This document shows, piece after piece, positions 48,024 to 59,104 of a stretch of DNA of 64,000 bases; within the stretch, counting starts at the first letter, position 1; each line of letters begins with the position of its first letter. The stretch comes from Kalaharituber pfeilii. Lineage: Eukaryota > Ascomycota > Pezizomycetes > Pezizales > Pezizaceae. The position numbers were made by a program, and so were the translations under genes. The stretch is taken from NCBI GenBank assembly GCA_015179045.1, contig WHUZ01000002.1, positions 434,001 to 498,000 on the forward strand, in the 5' to 3' direction. Below the pieces are notes generated by a model. The model worked only from the letters and a program-made list of their open reading frames with translations. It did no database searches and was not told where the DNA came from.

Positions 48024-51000
48024 TCACCTCGTTGTAGGTATCTTATTGGTGGAGCCCTCTCCAGATGCTCGCTCCCGCAACTCCTGTGCCTTATGGGACT
48101 GCCCGATGGCTTCGAACGAATCGGCCATGTCTCTGATAATCCCAAGGGTGTCTGGGTGATCTACTCCCAGCGACTTTTCTGTCCCGCCCAATGCTCGCTC
48201 AAAAAACTCTAGTGCCTTGTGGTATTGCCCTTGCTCATGAAATATCATTCCCATGTTATGGACCGTAGTAAGGGTGCCTGGGTGGTCTGTACCCAGTAAC
48301 TTTTCTCTCCCGACCAATGCTCGCTCACACCACTCTAGCGCCTTGTTATATTGCCCTTGACAAAAAAATACTTCTGCCATGTTGTTGACTGTACCAAGGG
48401 TTTCTGGGTGGTCTACACCCAGTGACTTTTCTCTCCCAACCAATACTCTTTCATATAACTCCAGTGCTTTGTTATAATGCTCTTGAGAATAAAATACTGC
48501 TGCCATGTGATGGACTGTAGCAAGGGTTTCTGGATGGTCTGCACCCAATGTTCTTTCTCTCCCAACCAATGCTCGCTCATAAAACTCTATTGCCTTGTGG
48601 TATTGCCCTTGTTGATAAAACACCATTCCCATAACATGGACCACAGCAAGGGTATCTGGATGGTCTGTACCCAGTGCTTTTTCCTCCCCAGCCAATGCTT
48701 GCTCAAGTAACTCCAGTGCCTTGTCATATTGCTTTTGATGATAAAATAGTCCTGCCATGTTGCTGACCACATGAAGGGTACTTGGATGGTCTGCACCTAG
48801 TGACTTTTCTCTCCCAACCAATACTCGCTCATAAAACTCTAGTGCCTTCTGATATTGCCGTTGTTGATGAAATACAATTCCCACGCTATAGACTGTCGTA
48901 AGAGTATGTAGATGGTCCGTACCCAATGACTTTTCTCTCCCAACCAATACCCGCTCATAAAACTCTAGTGCCTTGTGATATTGTCCTTGTTGATGAAATA
49001 CAACTCCCATATCATGGACTACAGAAAGGGTATGTAGATGGTCTGTACCCAGTAACGTTTCTCTCCCAACCAACGCTCGCTCAAATAACTCCAGTGCCTC
49101 CTTATATTGTCCTTGCCGTTGAAATACCACTGCCATGTCGTGAACCGCAGTAAGAGTATCTGCATGCTCTGTGCCTAGTAACTTCTCATATCCAGCCAAT
49201 ATAACCCTAGACAGCTCTTCGGCCTTCCTAAAATAGCCATGTTCCATATAAACATTACGCAGATTGTTTACTGCCTCCAGTATTTCCTTGTTCTCCATTG
49301 TCAGAATCTTTATCTGCCTTTCTACAGCAAAAATATGTGGCAGAATCTGCCGCTCAAAAACCCAGTCCTCTACCTTACGCCTTCCACCTGTAACAATTGC
49401 GGATGCAACGATATAAAATGCCTCAATCGCTTTCTTGTTGTAGCTTTCGGGTTCCATCTCTAGTTTCCATTGAGCCCACATATGGACTACTGGGTGGATG
49501 TTAAGACTATGATCACCCCTATTCTTCCGCTTTGCCATCGAGTATGAAAACAGTATCTGGATTGAGTCCTCCAAGCTTGTGTCTGTAACAAAATGTGAGT
49601 AAGAGTATTTTATATTGATATTATTAGCTGTACTGCTTAGAAAATAGTTGTACATACCATCCTTTGGTAATTTCATTCCTCGCTTTAGTAACTCCTCACA
49701 AATGTCATTATTATTAAGAAATCCAAATAATAATAACAGCTCCGCAGCCTTGGGATTTTGGTTTTGGATTGCATTGAAGGACAGATCCCATGCAGCGAAG
49801 ACAGATCTATCATTTTTTCCAACTTTCCATTTCTTACTCAAGAGTTGAGTAACATTGGCCTGATATTCTTTAAGATAACGACTAAACAAATAGTCTCGAG
49901 TGTGAATGTACGCTCCAGCCTGATCTATGGCAAGTGGTAGGTATCCGAGTTTTTGCACGATTGCTGCTGCAGCTTCTTTCTCACGCTCATAGTCTATATA
50001 CCTTACATTAGTAGCCTAACCTATATCAGAGAGCACTAGGGCCGAGTTTTACTTACCACCTGGAGAAAGTTCCCCCAAATCTAGCTTTGCACTTCTAAAA
50101 AGCAACTCTTCTGCCTCACTATTATCCATCTGCATCACCTCTAGCACCCTTCGTCCCTGTATACTCTGACGTCTTCTGCTGGTAATAATCACAGTCCCAT
50201 GAGCTGAAGTTGGAATATAGTCATTGATGTCAAAAGATTCCAGATCATCAAAATTATCAAATACAAGTAGCCATTTGGTGTTGTCCTCTGCAGTTAACCA
50301 TTCCTTGACAGCATTAACAATGTGTTGTTCTTCACTTGGTTGCTGTACAGTAAACATTCCCATCGAATCAAGCTTTCCAGCCATGCCCAGTAGTCGGCCA
50401 ATGTGTGGATAGTCTGGCTTTTCTGAGAGTTTAGCATGATGCTTGATAAGCTGCTGCATGATGTGAGTAAAACTAATTTTCGTCGTCTGTTCACTAGCTG
50501 CATTAATCCAGAACACTGATGAGTAGTTTTTGAAATGGCGGTAAATATATTCCATAGCAAGCTGTGTCTTCCCCATACCACCCATTCCATGAAGCACTAT
50601 CTGGATGATATCCATTGTGGCTGCACCCTTCTCTATCTCCCGCTTTAGCTGCTCAAGCAGGTCCTCTCTCCCAATGAAATCCGCATTCCTTCGAATATCT
50701 GGAAGGTTGAAGGGGATGTTGAAGGATAAATGTAGTGATGTAGGCTGAGATATCCTGATAATGGTAGCATTAGGTGGCAATACATCGAAGAGGCCATCAA
50801 TATATTTTTTCAGCTGGCCTACTAGCTCATTACACTTTGCTTTGTCTGTATTTGCCCAATGCAACTTGCGATATGTAGATACAGATTGCTGTACATTTTG
50901 TGCAACTCTATTAAGATGAGCAATTTCTTCTTCAAGCTCAGGAAGGAGTTGTTTATTAACCAGGATCTTTGGATTTTCTAAAAGGCTAAGGTCACCGGTA

Positions 51001-51469
51001 GTGAGACTTGAAATTGAAGGCTGAGAATTAGGACTGTTAGATCGACTAGCCGAATTCCCATGACGCGGAGATTTGAATCGCAACTTGGAGAACAGATGCC
51101 CAACCCTGAGACTATCACGTTTTCCATGTTTGTTGTCCTTCTCTGGTGAGCTTTGATATTGTGCCTGCAATTCGGCAACTTTTGTAAACACTGCAACTAT
51201 CCTAGGCCAGCTACTGCATATCTATACCGCTCATCGCTAGGATCAAGGCGTTGTTGATGTTGATGTTGCTGGCTGGGGGTGTCATCCAACCTCCAGGCTT
51301 GCTCCCACTGCTTGAGCCGCAACCCTTCTGTCTGGAGATCGTGCAATAATGAGTCATGTGCATAGCCGATTTCCTTCATTTCCGAAAAAATGTTTGACCA
51401 CTCTTGACTGACTTTTGCTAGTTGTCCAGCCAGTCCAACAATTCCAATCACAAGGCCTGCTGCTTCCAT
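48024..51469 (-). CDS. NOD-like receptor: HeLo-like / NB-ARC / TPR, one frame break
   Basis: Fungal NLR of the kind tied to heterokaryon incompatibility and programmed cell death. Exons on the minus strand: 51469-50057, 49993-49658, 49582-48024 (introns 63 and 75 bases; the second is in frame without a stop and is easily missed); about 1100 residues. The N terminus (MEAAGLVIGIVGLAGQL; LQTEGLRLKQWEQAW) resembles the membrane-acting HeLo domain of HET-S. NB-ARC: NADFIGREDLLEQL, P-loop GMGGMGKTQLA near residue 295, Walker B WLLVFDNFDD, sensor GTVIITSRRR, and GYLPLAIDQAGAY. The C terminus has about nine kinesin-light-chain-like TPRs of 42 residues (consensus LGTDHPDTL.TVH.M..VF then QGQYHKALEFYERAL), highly alike. 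A one-base frame break at about 51203-51208, at the end of the HeLo-like part, separates it from NB-ARC; I do not know whether it is real. The effector assignment is by similarity. Confidence 0.88.
48060..49200 (-). repeat. Tandem 126-bp TPR-encoding units
   Basis: About nine units of 42 codons, each holding an A[LV].GTDHP.TL motif and a Q.QYHKALE..ER motif. High similarity between units indicates recent amplification or ongoing homogenisation. Confidence 0.88.
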
Positions 51470-52119
51470 AACTGATGAGGTAAAATAGTGCAACGAGGAT
51501 AAAATAGATTAATCTAAGTGAAGTATGTCAGTTCTGCACAGTAGATGAACGGAAACTTTGGTCACCTAATGATGGGATAATGTTACTAACAGTGTATGTC
51601 AAGTTTAGGATAATATTTCAGTAATAACACAAGCTCAGGCACTCCAAAGTGAGGGGAATCTGAAAAAGCGAAACGTAGATTATACTGTCTAAATTTCGTT
51701 TGAGAGGTAGGGAGAGGATATCTTGGATACAGGAGACCCCTGGATGGATTGATTCTGTGGAAATCACCATGAACTTGCGTTCATGCGGGGATTGATTGGG
51801 ATTAATATTTGGCTGTGGCTGAGTGGTAACAAGTAGCTGTAACTTAACTGCATATGCTAATTATTGCATGTTGTCAGCTGTGCGATTTGACTGGTCTCTG
51901 TAGGCGACCGCCAATCAAAAGTAGATGAATCTCCTACGATCCAGGACCTTGGTCGCGGGTTGGTGATCAACACTAGGATTCTCAAGTACCTTCCGTAAAA
52001 TTTAGGTGCTATCTCACATACTTAGTCTCGATGTGCCTCCTACACACACATCAGATTATATATTTGACACCATACATCTATTCCACTCAATACATCTATC
52101 TTTGGTCCTATTCACGAGT
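51470..52119. other. Upstream region of the NLR
   Basis: No gene recognised; presumably contains the NLR promoter (minus strand). No specific element can be named. Confidence 0.4.
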
Positions 52120-52460
52120 GCGAAAGTGGGAAAAGGCAGTCGGAGTGGCTAGTTGTCGGAGGGGCTGGCTGGCGTGGGGCGGTCGGATGGGCAGTAAGAG
52201 AAGCAGCAGGCACAACAGGGCGGGGGTTGTCCATTTTCCGAACTGACCTATAGCTTGGTGAAGCGGTTTATCTACTGTCTGTAGTGATGGAAAGGTATAG
52301 AACTGAGTGCATGGTTTGATACTTACATTGAGCGGGGAAGAGGCTGTTCAGCATCTTAGAAGTAAATAAGATGGACTGTAACTCTCCGGTTTCAGTAATG
52401 ATCACTTACGAGTTGAAACCGGGGCATCTGGTTTTTGATTTTCACTTTTATTATTTATTT
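52120..52460 (+). mobile_element. SINE-like element, copy 4
   Basis: GGCGGTCGGATGG-type head, GAACTGACCTATAGCTTGGT leader, A-box GTAGTGATGGAAAGG at 52281-52295, degenerate B-box GGTTTGATAC at 52313-52322, AAGATGGACTGTAA segment shared with copies 2 and 3, and 3' end GGGGCATCTGGTTTTTGAT near 52424-52442. Confidence 0.75.
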
Positions 52461-53179
52461 GATATTACAGCGTGGAGGAACATGGGATGCCGCTGCAACT
52501 GCAAGAGAACAGGATGCGACTGGGGCGATGTGTAATTGAACAGGCTCAGGCGGAGTAGTAGCGATACCCGTACTAATTCGTTTTTGGTAGTAATTACTTA
52601 ATTTGGACAGTTCACACTAACGAACAGCCTCGACAACTCACAACGGTAGATTGCAAGGTATAAATATATTTCTTTTATCTTTCCAGCAGAAAATCTGTAA
52701 CGTACAGGTGCTAGCCTTCATTCAACTATGTGAATAGGGAGTACTATTCAAGAATTTCTACAAATAGTCTTTTTGGCGGCATTGTCGCTCGCTGCATCTT
52801 TGAGTTTGTAGTTAATTTAGAAGGGCCACATGGCATACGTGGATAACTACGGTACCGCTCAATGGGAGGCTATTGACTGAGACAAACTTGCTCCCGCAAG
52901 TTGCTGGCAGGAAACCAATCTTGTCCATATGGACAACTAAATGATACCCCAGGCAAACAAGATAAAAACAAGCACGCTATGAAAAAAAGAGAAGGAAAAA
53001 AAGAACATGAGAAGTCACGAATGCCTGGACAACGACAGTATAGGGCAGTAACTTAAACATTTCTTGGTGATGATTCCAATGCACATAAAATTACTCTAGT
53101 AGGGCATACAAACACCAAGGAAAATAACCAGCAAGGTGCAAATCAACAATCCCCCATGGTCCGCACTATAGAGAATAAT
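52461..53179. other. Repeat tail and duplicated ankyrin-gene flank
   Basis: 52500-52570 resembles 47620-47700. 52690-53180 corresponds to the downstream flank of the intact ankyrin gene (35610-36150), placing the duplication breakpoint near 52690. Confidence 0.6.
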
Positions 53180-55133
53180 TAGCCCACTCCACAGGTGGAA
53201 TTTCCAGGCGTTCTCTTCAGGTGAAAGTTGCAACCAAAGATATTTTGCCACGTCGCGGCTACAGGAGCGCAGTGCAATCTGGTACCGTATTTCTCCGTTA
53301 TTCTTATTTTGAGATGCACCATGCTCAATCAATATCTTTGTAAGCATGAGAGAGTGGGTGCGGTAGTGGAGCGGTGTGCTGCCTCTCACGTCGCACTTGT
53401 TGATGAGTTTCCAGACTCTTCGTTAATAAGCTTCCATGCTCCTCGCCCTAGGATTTCTGTCAACACTTCATGATCCCTCCTGCTGGCAGCGCACTGTACT
53501 ACCGTCCACAGCTCCTTATCTTGCGCGAAAAGATCCGCCCCTTTCTCAATCAAGAGCCTTGCGATTGCTGTTTGGCCGCAAAAGACTGCCCAGAGCAAAG
53601 GTGTCATGTTCCACGGGTGGAATAGTTCCTGGATATCTGCACCCATTATGGTCAGCAATCTTTCCACACTCTCACTGTCCTCATTTAGTGCAGTATGGGA
53701 TGCAGCCAGTTAGGTTGATCGAAGGAGTAATGGAAGCTATCGCTTCCTCACTTGCTCCTTTCTCAAAGAGTAACTTGCTAATGCTTTCATGGCACTTAAA
53801 TGCAGCAAAAGCCAGTGGAGTTAGATCTTTGAATCCTTCTCCTCTATATCTATTCCTGATGCAAGTAGATCTCAAACGACATTCTCATTCCTACCTAGAA
53901 TGGTAAGGTGAATTATCTCTTTCACACTTGATCCTCTCTCCAACAGTAACCTGCAATTACTTTCATCACCAATGGACGCAGCGTAGGCGAGTGGTGTTCG
54001 GCCTCGTGAACCCCTCTCTTCTATATCTGGTTTCAAAGCGGGTAGAGTTCAAACCACATTCTCGTTCCTTGCGAAAATGGCACTGTACATGCTCTCTATC
54101 GCACTTTCTCCTTTCTCCAAGAGTAGCCTGCAGATACTCTCTTCTATATCTGTTCCTAAAGCGAGTGTAGTTCGAATGACATTCTCGTTCTTCTGAAAAT
54201 GGCACTGTACAGTATCTCTATTGTGATTACTCCTTTCTCCAAGAGGAGCCTGCAGATACTTTCATGACCCATATGGACAGCGTAAGCAAGTGATGTTCGG
54301 CCTTCTAAATTCCCTCTCCTCTATATCTGCTCCTAAAGCGAGTAGAGTTCGAACAACATTCTCGTTCCCATGGCGAATGGCGTAGTGGATGCCCTTCAAG
54401 AAGACCATTTCCTTCTGTGTGAACTGGGCGGAGCAGCAGCTGGATGAGATGGTGTATCAACTTGGTATGGTTGTGAGTCCCAATGATCAGACAGGCAAAC
54501 AGGCAGCTCAATGACTGAGATCTCCGAAAATTGATAGATCATCCAGGCTCATGTCTGAAAGCATTGACCAGCTACAAACTCTGGTGGAGTTACTTCTAGA
54601 AAATGTGGGGTAAGAATTGTCATTCATACACAAATTTGAATTTTTTTATATGGTCTTGAACTTTTCAGCCCGTCATGAACGATGGCAGCACCACTCGCAT
54701 GAATCGCATGGATCGCATGGATCGCAAGCTTTGTAAGGATCCCAAGGATAGTGTACTACGAGATGTTGCTGCTGTTCTGAACGATGCAGCGTCATCATTG
54801 CCGTCAGAGACCTCGTCCTCCTTAGTTGTCAATAATTGTTTCTTGAAATCTGTTGCAGGTAGTATGCTTGTAGCTTTAAGTTGATTATCGACTGTCGATG
54901 ACTCAATTTCATTGCTTGTTAGAGGATCATGACGATTGATAAGCTCTTGTAACTGGATTGAGATTGCATGGTTGGATTCTAATATTTCGTAAACTACTTC
55001 ATGCAATCTCTCAAGACTTTCTGAGGCTTCTGCCGTGGTGTGGCTGCACAAGAGATCAGTTTTTCTGCACTCCTCACTAAAAGGACACCAAAGACTGCCA
55101 CTTCTGATTCCTTCCACAGTGTGCATTTAACTC
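53180..55133 (-). pseudogene. Decayed paralogue of the ankyrin gene
   Basis: Minus-strand copy of 36149-39455. Matching pieces in order: an exon-1 fragment (CTLWKESEV for ALWREAEV), then HTTAEASESLERLHEVVYEI, SILPATDFKKQLLTTKEDEV, SEISVIELPVCLSDHWDSQPY, a few ankyrin fragments (GRTSLAYAVHMGHESICRLL), MTPLLWAVFCGQTAIARLLIEKGADLF and TKILIEHGASQNK. Frames are broken repeatedly by stops and indels. The nine-unit array is reduced to about three or four degenerate units, and the 19 residues around the end of exon 1 are missing. Exon 1 stops abruptly at the MITE beginning at 55134. It retains 5' and 3' flanks related to those of the intact gene, so it arose by DNA-level segmental duplication rather than retrocopying. 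Confidence 0.85.
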
Positions 55134-55487
55134 TATTAGCGGTATTCAGATTAGAAGAATCTGGCCGGATTTTCCGGATTTCAGAATTTTCTCAAGTCCA
55201 GAAATCCGGTCATCTCGCTACAAAATTTTATCTGGTATTTCATGTTATAAGCCAGTTAACTGTTTCGCATTTTTTCGTGAATCGGATTGCTGCAACAATT
55301 GCATATATATGATGCATCTTGCGGGCCTCGATGCAGTATTCAGGAGCTAGCATGCATAAATTCCGGTGGATTTTTTGGCAAAAAAATCCGATTTTCACAA
55401 GAGGGTACTCAAACTACAGACCGATAAACTGGTTTGTCCGCCGGATTCTATTTTATATGGGACAGTCTAATCTGAAGACCGCTAATA
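55134..55487. mobile_element. 354-bp MITE inserted in the ankyrin pseudogene
   Basis: TTAGCGGTATTCAGATTAGA at 55136 and inverted (with C for A) ending at 55485, bounded by TA on both sides. The interior is AT-rich with further CCGGATT/AATCCGG inverted motifs and no transposase. Tc1/mariner/pogo-like by target site. Confidence 0.85.
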
Positions 55488-55779
55488 ATTACTGCTAACT
55501 CTGCTCGCCCGCCGTGGCGAGCTGGATTGAATGTCTAGTGGTTGCTGCGGGCATTGCTTACGTTCTTCAAGTCCCTCCGCTCTCAAACTCAGCCATCTAC
55601 ATCTAGCTCGCTAACTACTAACTAACCCTCGAATCTCAATCTAGCAGTCTCAAAACTCCGTGGCAAACTGTTAACCACGGTCAAGCCATAATACTTCTAG
55701 AATAATATAGAATGCAAGAATGAAAAACTGCTTGCTATCTTTCCACCAGAATTAAATCATCTGGAACCGGAGCATGCAA
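55488..55779. other. Duplicated upstream flank of the ankyrin locus
   Basis: 55543-55655 matches 40298-40445. The sequence that should lie between (most of exon 1 and its upstream region) is missing here. Confidence 0.6.
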
Positions 55780-56060
55780 TACATTCCAACGTTGAGAAAG
55801 ATGCTGGCAACCTTTTTCCCAGCTCGATGTAAGAATCGAACTGGGACCCTAACCAGACTATAGGACCGCAATTCTATACCTCTTCATGGCCCCTTATTGT
55901 AATCACCTTCACTAAAGACAAGAGGCAAACCACCTCACCAAGCTAGGTCAGTTCGAATTGTGCACAACTCGCCCCACTTGCACTCAGGACCCCACCCTAC
56001 CCCCCACTTCAATAGCCCCTCAAACAGCCCTGCTAGTAGCCTCCTAGCCACCACATCTCC
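55780..56060 (-). mobile_element. SINE-like element, copy 5
   Basis: Minus strand: GAACTGACCTAGCTTGGTGA leader, A-box-like TTTAGTGAAGGTG (55903-55915 complement), insertion of about 25 bases as in copy 3, B-box AGTTCGATTCTT (55831-55842 complement), and a GGTTGCC-like 3' end near 55805. Confidence 0.65.
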
Positions 56061-58327
56061 TCCTTGGTAAGTCGACCATTCCCATATGCTTTTTTCCCCT
56101 TTTTAAGAAAAATTTCTCCGCTGTTTCCGTTTTACATCTATAGCATCTATCTAATGATTACAATGGTGGGTACACGTAGTGGGCGCACACGGGGTGAGGG
56201 TACACGGGTTATAGGTACATAATATGAGAGATCCAGGCAGACCAAGTCTATAATAAGATCGGTGGAGAAAATCCTGGCTGAGTTGGGGAGTTGATTTCAA
56301 AGCAAATAGGTGCTGTTCCTCCTAAAAACACAAGCGACAAACTTGTAGCACATGGACTTCTTTTCCAATCGATTCTGGGCACAAGACTACAGTCGATTCA
56401 GTTCGACTGGAACTGGCGGTAGGTAGCCACTGGAATGGGGACTATCACTGATGTAGGTAGAAAGTTGCGTTTAGGTAGCCACCTAGGTAGACCAGAGAGG
56501 GCAACTTCCTGCTTCATGATCTTATTCTTTTTCTGAAACATGCTTGGTTTCATCCATATACTCTTGTGAGCGATTGTGATGCAGATTTTGAGAAAATAAT
56601 CCAATTCTTTTTTCTCTATTTTCTTTACAGAATCGAAAAGCCCAAAGGCTCCTGAGGGAATACACAACACCTTCGGTAGGGTGTTGCCAACAAAGACTGA
56701 TGTTTGTCGATAGTCAAGTGATCGAAGCTTGGCTGCTTCCTTATTTGGCGAACTCCGGGGTGGGTGGTGATATGATGTGCAGGCTGTGATGTTAAGGGCA
56801 ACATACATCTACAATATCATAAAGCAATCTCAATACCATTAAGATGAAATATGACTACTATGCCATATTCTTCACTCCTGCTGCTAGACCAGCAGCCAGA
56901 TCTAGATTGAATACCGCACCTTCTGAAAAGTATGCATATGATGTATCTGCCTGCTCGCCGTTGGTAATGCGGATGAGATGAGATTTTGCACGATTGGGTC
57001 CATGTGAGTATTCAAGACTTCGAACCAATAAATTAGAGAGCTATTTATTGTTATTTGCAATTTGTATTTCAACTCATTTTTATGCAATCTCTAGGTTGTT
57101 TCATTATCGATCAGTGTGTATCCCTCAGTAATCTCACTTCATTGCTGAGTATATATATATCCATCTTACTGTGGAAACTAAAATGGCTTCCTCTACTGTA
57201 CGGCAGAAGAAGGTACCTTTTCTACAAAGGCTAGAGAACGAACTTGATTCACGGGCTTCTTTTTTTCTAATTATTTTTATGTCGTTATTCATAGAAGCTA
57301 CTTAGCTTCGTAACTTGACTCTTAAACTTATGCAGCTATGATAATCAAGCACAATTACAAGGCTGTACGGGCGTTGCATTGCTTTTGATGGAAACAAGTT
57401 CGTTGAAGTCCGGTCACACTCCGTCAATAGATACAGCAACTTGTCGGGTTACTTAACTCAGCTGAAGATTTACTTAACGCATGGACCCGGGCTAGAGATA
57501 TCTCACCCTACGGGTACTCAGTTCTCTACCACGGAAGCCAATTTGAAGGAAGTCACGCACATTCATCTATTTGGTGTCTTGCAAGGCGGGCACAATGCTG
57601 CAACATAAGGCTACTTCGTTCACTTTATACGATCTGCTCAACTCCATCTCTGTTGTTTAAGACGCATATGTTTAACTCTATGTCCACTATTTTTGGAGAC
57701 TGTGAAGCATGCTGCACATAGTTGAGTCTTACGATCTACAAGAGCTGGGCAATGACATGGCTAGTATGTAATCAATTGCAAATGGTTGATCTTAATAAGA
57801 ACAAGAACTTACTCTTCCATCACCTGACTCTCGCGTCCACCCAGAAGCGACATCCAGCGGCTGAAAGCCATTGGTACTCCTGGTCTGTCAATCTTTCTAC
57901 TTAATGCGCATAGTCGTGCATGCAGACGATAGAAGATTGCCCTGCTTTCTTTTCCACAGCATTATGGGACGAATGAATTTGGCCGGCGCTTTTAGGATAT
58001 CCCGATGCATAGAAAACGGAACGCAAATCGGACGCAACAGGGTAACTCCAGTAGAATCGAGGCGCACCACCAAGGATGTGTGGTGTCAGGTCGCACCGAG
58101 CCCAAATTTGCGCTGGGTGGTGCGTTGCAATGAACTATGTAGCACAGCCCAGCGCCTCAGCCACTTGCGAGGCAAACGAACAGCTGGAACCTCAAGGCCG
58201 TTGGCCAGAGCAGAGTAGAGGCATCACTCCGTGCTTCTTGATCCACCAGGTCGAAGAGTGAAAGCTTCCGTACTACAGGCACCTTCACCGTGGGTATTTT
58301 GAGTGCTGAAACAAACACAGTTAGAGC
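56061..58327. other. Intergenic
   Basis: About 2.3 kb with ORFs up to 136 codons (56398-56808 minus; 57871-58218 plus) that show no domain I recognise and no splice-supported extension. I see no further structure. Confidence 0.4.
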
Positions 58328-58875
58328 TAAGGCCCTGTTTGGTTGACTACGTACATAGCCGAGATTCAAGTGGAAACTACGGGAACCAAACGATTTCTAC
58401 GTTTCGCTAGGGTCATTTCGTGCGAAATTAAATTGGAACTGTCCAACGGAGGTGAGTATAGCCATGTATCATTTTGTTTGCTACAACAAACTGCATCACA
58501 CTATTGCATTGCATCATGACATTGACATTGACATCGCATCACAATATCGACATCACATCACGACATCGGCATCGCATTGCACCACTATTATGGCAGAACT
58601 CACCTCTCATGATTTCCTTACTCTAGACCTATTATTGGCAATTGGAATAGAAATAACAGAGTACATGCTATTATTTTACAATAAACCTCCTATGCAGACA
58701 TCGGCATTGCAAGGAAGTGCATGGAAGGTCCACTTTGCTCGTAGTTCTGACATTTTGGGTAGGCTGATTGAGTGCTATAGCAGAAGGCATAGACAGTGAT
58801 AGTGATAGCAGTAGTAGCTTGAGACTCGGAATACAATAGCTGCAATCGACAAGTTTGACATATTGGTAGCCGCAG

Positions 58876-58906
<31 letters not shown>

Positions 58907-59104
58907 GTTTGCACAATGAGGATGTAGCAAACGAATCTTCAGGTTCCCGTTTTTTTTTTGTGAACTGCATATGTAGGTACGTAGTCAAATTGTAGCAAAC
59001 AAACACTTCCCCAGTTCCAATTTCACCTCTTAAGTCGTGGCCATTCATACAGATACTAGATCTAAACTATCTGATACGATCTACTGCAACCAAACAGGGC
59101 CTAA
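58328..59104. mobile_element. PIF/Harbinger-like MITE, 771 bp, TAA target duplication
   Basis: Inverted ends GGCCCTGTTTGGTTG (58331-58345) and complement (59087-59101), flanked on both sides by TAA. A three-base TAA/TTA duplication with a GGSCC start is typical of PIF/Harbinger. The interior holds a CATCGCATCAC-type simple repeat (58500-58580) and a 26-base T run (58881-58906). No transposase. Confidence 0.85.

Noticed and set aside
56398..56808. 136-codon minus-strand ORF
   Set aside because: No recognisable motif, and no extension by plausible splicing.
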